From positions 1 through 11,083 of the forward strand of contig CAAFRY010000280.1 in NCBI GenBank assembly GCA_900765525.1: a stretch of 11,083 nucleotides of DNA, in the 5' to 3' direction. Positions 7,116-11,083 of the stretch are shown in pieces. The first letter of the stretch is position 1, and each line of letters begins with the position of its first letter. The position numbers and the translations under genes are program-made. Origin of the DNA: an uncultured Blautia sp. (GTDB lineage Bacteria > Bacillota > Clostridia > Lachnospirales > Lachnospiraceae). The notes beneath the pieces are model-generated. The model was not told the origin of the DNA and did no database searches. It saw only the letters and a list, made by a program, of their open reading frames with translations.

Positions 7116-7373
7116 TTACAGATTTGCTTCAAAAAATGCTTTCATAGCCTCTGCTGCAGTATCCTCATCTTCTCCTTCCACAGAAACCTGAACGGTATTT
7201 CCGCACTTTACACCAAGAGACATAATAGCCATCAGCTTTGTAGCAGCCGCAGACTTTCCATCCTTTGTAATAGTAATGGCACTCTGATATTTCTTTGCCT
7301 CTTTTACAAGTACTCCTGCTGGTCTTGCATGGATTCCCAGTTCGTCCTTAATGGTGTAATCAAATGTTTTCAT
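7116..7373 (-). CDS. ptsH: PTS phosphocarrier protein HPr
   Basis: A small soluble carrier moving phosphate from EI to the EIIA domains. The 85 residues include the active site LGIHARPAG (12-20) with His15, and the usual IMSLGV segment (50-55). Aligned without gaps to Bacillus HPr, the regulatory Ser46 (LKSIM) is replaced by Lys46 (ATKLM), so phosphorylation by HPr kinase at the canonical site is not expected; Thr45 is adjacent but shifted by one. A clear SD, GGGAG (7387-7383), lies 9 nt before the ATG. It sits between the antiterminator gene (84-nt gap) and ptsI (19-nt gap). Identity is certain; the regulatory meaning of Lys46 is inference. Confidence 0.96.
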   Translation of the reverse strand: MKTFDYTIKDELGIHARPAGVLVKEAKKYQSAITITKDGKSAAATKLMAIMSLGVKCGNTVQVSVEGEDEDTAAEAMKAFFEANL

Positions 7374-7457
7374 AATAAAAATCTCCCTTCGTGATATAAA
7401 ATTTTTTATGTGCGCCTTTGACGCAATAACCCATATTTCTATGGGATATTTTCTCTG

Positions 7458-8276
7458 CTACACGGCAGCCCGCTGTATGTGGACGGCCAGAAAGCCAATC
7501 TCTTCTCTCTCTATAGCCTTTCCCAGTTGTTCTTCCATATACCTGCAGACCAGAGCGGCAGTTTTTCCTGCCAGAGGATAATTCTCCTCTATAAATTGGT
7601 TTAAATCAATATTGACTCCCTCCCCTGTATCTGCCCTTATGAGGGTATAATACAGGTGGCTCAAAAGCCTGGTACAGGACAGGGAATCCCTTTTCAAAAC
7701 ACAGCCCATTTCCTCTTCAATTAAACTCATACAGTCATCAATAAGCTGTGTGGTCTTCAGTGTTTCCGACACCTGTTCATTGGAAAGACCTGAATGGATA
7801 TGCAGAGTGATAAAACCAACCTCATCCTCTGAAATCCGGTATCCCGTCATCTCCTCTATAATCTCCCTTCCCTTCAGGGCAATAGCATATTCCTTACCGA
7901 ACAATACCTTGATGTCTGGGATAAAGGGATTTGGAATCTGGATATTTTCCTGCTGCTCTCTCTGAACTGCAAAGGCGATATGGTCTGCCATTGGCAGCAG
8001 AATTCCACGGTTTACCGAATCAAAAACCATCTCTGCCTCGTCAATAATCCGACCAGCCGCTTCCAGGTATACCGGCTCTATAATGTTTACTGCGCTTCTG
8101 GCTGAGGACTGTTTTTCTCCTGCCTCCAAAGTATAAACCTTTGCTCCCTGAATTTCTCCAAAGGTTTCTCCTGCCTTCTTGCCAAATCCGATTCCCCTGC
8201 CCAGGAGAATCTGCTCACTGCCCTCATAGCCTGCAAGAATGGCATTGTTATTTAGCACCTTAATAATCTGATACAT
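7458..8276 (-). CDS. licT: BglG/LicT-family PRD transcriptional antiterminator
   Basis: An RNA-binding antiterminator controlled by PTS phosphorylation. Of its 272 residues, about 1-57 form the CAT RNA-binding domain (MYQIIKVLNNNAILA start, GRGIGFGKKAG at 27-37). PRD1 (about 65-170) carries His99 in ADHIAFA and His159 in ITLHIHSG; PRD2 (about 175-272) carries His207 in LLSHLYY and His266 in LAVHIQRA. These four match the regulatory histidines of Bacillus LicT/GlcT/SacT proteins. In that family EIIB-dependent phosphorylation of one PRD inactivates, HPr-dependent phosphorylation of the other can activate, and the active dimer clamps the RAT hairpin. AAGGAG (8290-8285) lies 8 nt before the ATG. 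It is the first gene of the PTS operon, and a RAT/terminator lies in its own leader, so it should be autoregulated and control ptsHI. The symbol denotes family, not orthology; GlcT-like would be equally apt. Confidence 0.92.
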   Translation of the reverse strand: MYQIIKVLNNNAILAGYEGSEQILLGRGIGFGKKAGETFGEIQGAKVYTLEAGEKQSSARSAVNIIEPVYLEAAGRIIDEAEMVFDSVNRGILLPMADHIAFAVQREQQENIQIPNPFIPDIKVLFGKEYAIALKGREIIEEMTGYRISEDEVGFITLHIHSGLSNEQVSETLKTTQLIDDCMSLIEEEMGCVLKRDSLSCTRLLSHLYYTLIRADTGEGVNIDLNQFIEENYPLAGKTAALVCRYMEEQLGKAIEREEIGFLAVHIQRAAV

Positions 8277-8400
8277 GGCCCGGACTCCTTACCTTTTTCT
8301 AATACTAATCTTACCTAATAAGAACCCCTTTTTCAACTAATTCCTGCAAAGCCCTGTACATTTTTCTATGTTCTTTTGGAAGCAAAATATCTTGGTGCAG

Positions 8401-8551
8401 AAAAGAAAAAAAGCATAAACTCATCCGCCGTCATCAAAAAAGCTTTCTTCCAAAAGAAAAGCCCTTTTCCAGAATATCTCCATTGATTTCAGGAAGCATT
8501 CCTGAAAGGAAAACATTCTTTATTTTGATGAACCATTCGGATAGTTTATGC
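8401..8551 (-). terminator. Regulated leader terminator of the PTS operon (overlaps RAT)
   Basis: On the minus strand GCATAAACTATCCG (8551-8538) pairs with CGGATGAGTTTATGC (8427-8413), 14 bp with one bulged G, followed at once by TTTTTTTCTTTT (8412-8401). Inside it a second 9-bp stem pairs TCATCAAAA (8531-8523) with TTTTGATGA (8439-8431), and further in lies a perfect 9-bp hairpin TTTCAGGAA/TTCCTGAAA (8507-8487). The whole makes an unusually large, branched intrinsic terminator 124 nt upstream of the antiterminator gene. Its 5' arm shares bases 8540-8551 with the RAT element, so the two structures exclude each other. It would also stop read-through from the ABC-F gene, which has no clear terminator. 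Confidence 0.75.
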
Positions 8552-8576
8552 CTGCCGTACAGTAACACACTATCTT
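8538..8576 (-). promoter_or_regulatory. RAT ribonucleic antiterminator for a BglG/LicT-type protein
   Basis: Minus-strand RNA from 8574 to 8540 reads GATAG, TG, TGTTACTG, TACG, GCAGGCA, TAAA, CTATC. TGTTACTG-N4-GCAGGCA is the conserved upper half of the RAT hairpins bound by LicT, SacT and BglG. GATAG/CTATC closes the lower stem, and TACG forms the tetraloop. The 3' half is also the 5' arm of the following terminator, the classical antitermination arrangement. Element and cognate protein gene are in the same transcript, so autoregulation is expected. Confidence 0.82.
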
Positions 8577-8601
8577 TCCTGTTTGTCTTTCACTGACATT
8601 A

Positions 8602-8631
8602 ACTATATACTAAAGTAGCCGTTACCGTCAA
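8602..8631 (-). promoter_or_regulatory. Promoter of the licT-ptsH-ptsI-EIIB operon
   Basis: On the minus strand TTGACG (8631-8626), one mismatch from the -35 consensus, is followed after 16 bp by TATATA (8609-8604) or after 18 bp by TATAGT (8607-8602). Initiation near 8595-8598 places the RAT about 20 nt into a leader of roughly 320 nt. This is the only good promoter between the ABC-F stop and the antiterminator gene. Confidence 0.65.
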
Positions 8632-8688
8632 GCTGTGTTTTTTTACTAAGATTCTTTCCAAATTTTGTATATTTTTCACAATAATTTT

Positions 8689-10572
8689 TTATACACTTTT
8701 CTGTGCCTCTATCTGCTCCGCCAAATCCGTCAGATATACCCACCTGTCCATTTTCTCCTCCAAAGCAGCTTCTGCCTCTTCCTTTTCCTTCATAAGCTGG
8801 TTCAGTTTTCCGCTGTTGGTAGCATTGGCCATTATCTCCTCCTCCAGGCTTTGAAGTTTTTCTTCCAGGTCAGCTATATCCTGGTCAATGGTCTCGTACT
8901 CCCGCTGTTCCTTAAAGGTAAATTTCAGTTTTACCTCATGCTGTTTCCAGGAGCCGGAGCTCTGTCCTGTTTTGTTGCTTTCCCCCGGGCTGCCCTGTTT
9001 TTCTCCGGAAACCGCCATTGCATTTCCAGCTTTTTTGGCGTCCGGGAAACTATCTTTTTCCCGGACAGCGTTACTGCTTTTTACCTCTTTTTTATCCTGG
9101 TTTCTTCTCTTTTTTGCCTCCATATAATCGGTATAACCACCTTCGTACTGTATCAGGCCGCCCTTACCGTCAAACTCGAAAATCCGCTCTGCTACATTGT
9201 CCAAAAAGTATCTGTCATGGGATACCGTCAATACAATTCCAGGAAAGGAATTCAGATAATCTTCTAATATGGTCATGGTAGGAATATCCAGATTGTTTCC
9301 TGCCTCGTCCATAATCAGTACGTTGATTTCTCCTGCCAGAACACCCAGCAGGTATAGTCTCCTTTTCTCCCCGCCGGACAGCTTTCCAATAGGGGCATAC
9401 TGCATATCCGGAGTAAAAAGAAAACGTTCCAGCAGTTGGGAAGCGCTGATTCTTCCCTCTCCGGTCTGAATATATTCTGCAATATCCTTCACATAATCAA
9501 TCACTCTCTGATTGTCGTCCATATCCTGTTCTTCCTGGGCAAAATATCCGATTTTTACCGTCTCTCCTATATCAACAGCCCCTGAATCCGGCTCCACCAG
9601 GCCGGCCAGCATCTTCATCAGAGTGGACTTACCACAGCCATTGGGGCCGATAAACCCCACACGCTGATTCTTCAGCACTATATAACTGAAATCCTCTATC
9701 AGCTTCTTCTCTCCATAGCTTTTGCTCACATGATGAAGCTCAATGGTCTTCTTGCCCATCCGAACCTTCCGGCTGTCCAAGGTCAGGACTTCCTCCTTCT
9801 GTACTGCCGGAGTATTTTTCAATGCCTCCAGCCGTTCCAATCTGGCTCTCTGCTTAGTGCTTCTGGCTCTGCAGCCTCTTTTAGCCCATTCCAGTTCCAT
9901 CCGCAGGATGCTCTGGCGTTTTCTCTGGGAGGCCAGTTCCATCTCTTCCCGCTGAGCCTTCAGTTCCAGAAAACCAGAGTAATTGGCCTCATATCCATAC
10001 ATATTGCCACGGCTGATTTCCAGAATCCTGTTGCTCACCTTATCCAGAAAATACCGGTCATGGGTCACCATGAGCAGGGTACCCCGGAAGGCTTTTAAAT
10101 ACTCTTCCAGCCAGGTATTCATCTCCATATCCAGATGATTGGTAGGCTCGTCTAAAAGCAGTACGTCGAAATCCTGAGACAGAATTTTGGCCAGGGCCGC
10201 TCTCCTTCTCTGTCCTCCGGAAAGCTGGGACAAGGGCATCTCAAAATCCCGGATTCCCAGAAGCTCCAGATTGCTCTCCACAAGCCAATCCTTCTCCGGC
10301 TGCCCGGTCAGTGCATAGGAAGCCACCGTGGCTTCCTGAGGAAAGCTGGGATTCTGAGGCATATAAGCCAGCTTCAGATTATTCTGCCGGATTATCTGTC
10401 CTGTATCCGGTTCTTCCAGACCTGCTACCATTTTCAAAAGAGTAGATTTTCCGGTTCCGTTAATTCCTACTATACCGATTTTATCCCCCTGGTGAATCCC
10501 AAAGGAGGCATCTTCAAAAATCATTTTATCCCCGTATAATTTACTGATGTGTTCTATGTTGATGATGTTCAT
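8689..10572 (-). CDS. ABC-F family ATPase (Uup/YfmR type)
   Basis: A soluble protein with two ABC ATPase domains and no membrane segments; ABC-F proteins act on the ribosome, in translation rescue or antibiotic protection. From ATG 10572 it has 627 residues. Domain 1: Walker A GINGTGKST (36-43 region), signature LSGGQRRR (117-124), Walker B with DEPTNHLD (141-148), THDRYFLD. A charged interdomain linker rich in Arg, Lys and Glu (about 205-265) follows. Domain 2: GPNGCGKST (309-317), LSGGEKRR (398-405), DEAGNNLD (422-429), SHDRYFLD. Then come a Lys/Ser-rich low-complexity stretch (about 486-545) and a C-terminal coiled coil (about 556-627), as in Uup and B. subtilis YfmR (about 630). In domain 2 the usual DEPTNDLD is altered though the catalytic Glu is kept. 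An ATG at 10614 would add 14 residues absent from the family; AAAGG 8 nt before 10572 supports the shorter form. Housekeeping is likelier than resistance. Confidence 0.9.
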   Translation of the reverse strand: MNIINIEHISKLYGDKMIFEDASFGIHQGDKIGIVGINGTGKSTLLKMVAGLEEPDTGQIIRQNNLKLAYMPQNPSFPQEATVASYALTGQPEKDWLVESNLELLGIRDFEMPLSQLSGGQRRRAALAKILSQDFDVLLLDEPTNHLDMEMNTWLEEYLKAFRGTLLMVTHDRYFLDKVSNRILEISRGNMYGYEANYSGFLELKAQREEMELASQRKRQSILRMELEWAKRGCRARSTKQRARLERLEALKNTPAVQKEEVLTLDSRKVRMGKKTIELHHVSKSYGEKKLIEDFSYIVLKNQRVGFIGPNGCGKSTLMKMLAGLVEPDSGAVDIGETVKIGYFAQEEQDMDDNQRVIDYVKDIAEYIQTGEGRISASQLLERFLFTPDMQYAPIGKLSGGEKRRLYLLGVLAGEINVLIMDEAGNNLDIPTMTILEDYLNSFPGIVLTVSHDRYFLDNVAERIFEFDGKGGLIQYEGGYTDYMEAKKRRNQDKKEVKSSNAVREKDSFPDAKKAGNAMAVSGEKQGSPGESNKTGQSSGSWKQHEVKLKFTFKEQREYETIDQDIADLEEKLQSLEEEIMANATNSGKLNQLMKEKEEAEAALEEKMDRWVYLTDLAEQIEAQKSV

Positions 10573-10695
10573 TTTCTCTGCCTTTCCCCGGTTTCCTGCA
10601 GGCCCAAGCTGCATTTCCGGAGCTTTTTCTATCTATGGAATGGTAACACAGAAATAACAGGGCTGCCATATGCAAACTGCACAAAAATCCCGGGA

Positions 10696-11083
10696 TTATA
10701 TTCTTTTCAATCGTCCCTCCTCCATCTCATATACCTCATCACACAGTACCTGAATGTCTTCCCTGCTGTGGCTGGCTAAAAGGATTATTTTTCCTTGCTC
10801 TTTAATACTCAGGAATAATTTTCTCATTTCCTGAACGCCTGATTTATCCAATCCGTTCATAGGCTCATCTAAAATTAAAATATCCGGATTTTCCATGATA
10901 GCCTGCGCAATGGCTAATCTTTGACGCATACCTAAGGAATATTTTCCCACATGCTTTTTCGATTTTGCATCCAAGCCTACTGTTTCCATAATATGAGATA
11001 AGTATGGAATATTTCTCTTATTCCTTAATTCATAGAGAAATTCTAAATTTTTTAAACCGTTTTTATTCTCTAAAAAAGCCGGT
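10696..11083 (-). CDS. ABC transporter ATP-binding protein, C-terminal part
   Basis: The open frame enters at the right edge (first full codon at 11082) and ends at TAA 10698-10696, giving about 128 residues; the Walker A half lies outside the window. Visible are PAFLENKNGLKNLEFL (Q-loop-following region), the signature YSLGMRQRLAIAQAI, Walker B and D-loop LILDEPMNGLD, and the switch histidine in LLASHSRED. The LGMRQR variant of LSGGQ is common in BcrA/lantibiotic-immunity and multidrug ABC-2 type exporters, so the partner would be an ABC-2 permease, not visible here. The C-terminus follows directly after EGRLKRI with no extra domain. An ATG at 10989 is internal, not the true start. It lies 123 nt before the ABC-F gene on the same strand; no strong promoter or terminator is seen between them. 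Confidence 0.88.
   Translation of the reverse strand, partial: PAFLENKNGLKNLEFLYELRNKRNIPYLSHIMETVGLDAKSKKHVGKYSLGMRQRLAIAQAIMENPDILILDEPMNGLDKSGVQEMRKLFLSIKEQGKIILLASHSREDIQVLCDEVYEMEEGRLKRI

Noticed and set aside
7411..7445. Possible second RAT between the antiterminator and HPr genes
   Set aside because: The minus strand has TTATTGCG and GCGCACATAA on either side of a short loop, faintly RAT-like, but it lacks the TGTTACTG and GCAGGCA blocks and no terminator overlaps it.
8665..9267. A 200-codon plus-strand open frame
   Set aside because: It lies mostly antisense to the ABC-F gene and has the Phe/Ser/Leu-rich composition of a shadow frame; no SD, motif or family match.
10573..10695. Promoter or terminator between the partial ABC ATPase and the ABC-F gene
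   Set aside because: The small AATC-CCGG-GATT stem before TTT and the TTGCAT/TTGTGC hexamers lack convincing partners, so neither is annotated.

Overview
The window looks like a chromosomal segment of an anaerobic, low-to-medium GC Firmicute, most likely a Lachnospiraceae member (Blautia/Dorea/Roseburia type). This rests on the GlgC/GlgD pair, a class II aldolase, a PPi-type phosphofructokinase, an EI of about 540 residues, a BglG/LicT-type antiterminator, and Shine-Dalgarno and promoter sequences of Firmicute type. The genus is a guess. There are no phage, IS, CRISPR, tRNA or rRNA signatures. Nearly everything recognisable belongs to central carbon metabolism and its control.

Layout. (1) 1-100, minus: the first 18 codons of an alanine/sodium symporter (AGCS family) leaving the left edge, preceded by a possible 18-codon upstream ORF. 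(2) 101-291: AT-rich divergent intergenic region with a -10 box inside a perfect 15-bp palindrome. (3) 292-2548, plus: glgC-glgD, catalytic and regulatory-type ADP-glucose pyrophosphorylase subunits for glycogen synthesis. A strong terminator follows that can serve both strands. (4) 2667-3536, minus: class II fructose-bisphosphate aldolase with two good promoters. (5) 3768-4991, plus: PPi-type phosphofructokinase, divergent from fba, with an extended -10 promoter and a possible 10-codon upstream ORF. (6) 5112-8631, minus: a PTS operon. In transcription order it has a sigma-A-like promoter, a RAT antiterminator RNA, an overlapping large intrinsic terminator, licT-type antiterminator, ptsH (HPr), ptsI (EI), a stand-alone glucose-family EIIB, and a 17-bp-stem terminator. 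(7) 8689-10572, minus: an ABC-F ATPase of the Uup/YfmR type. (8) 10696-11083, minus: the 3' part of an ABC-transporter ATPase running off the right edge.

How the genes work together. EI and HPr take phosphate from PEP, coupling sugar uptake to glycolysis. Phosphofructokinase and aldolase are consecutive glycolytic steps, and GlgC/GlgD divert glucose-1-phosphate into glycogen. The most interesting part is the PTS operon: it is headed by a RAT/terminator switch, its first gene encodes the RNA-binding antiterminator expected to act on that switch, and its last gene is an EIIB domain without any EIIC permease. This suggests a self-contained sensing module in which PTS phosphorylation flux sets expression of the general PTS proteins. 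The HPr also lacks the usual regulatory Ser46 (Lys here), so the control logic may differ from the Bacillus model. These functional links are inferences from sequence and family knowledge.
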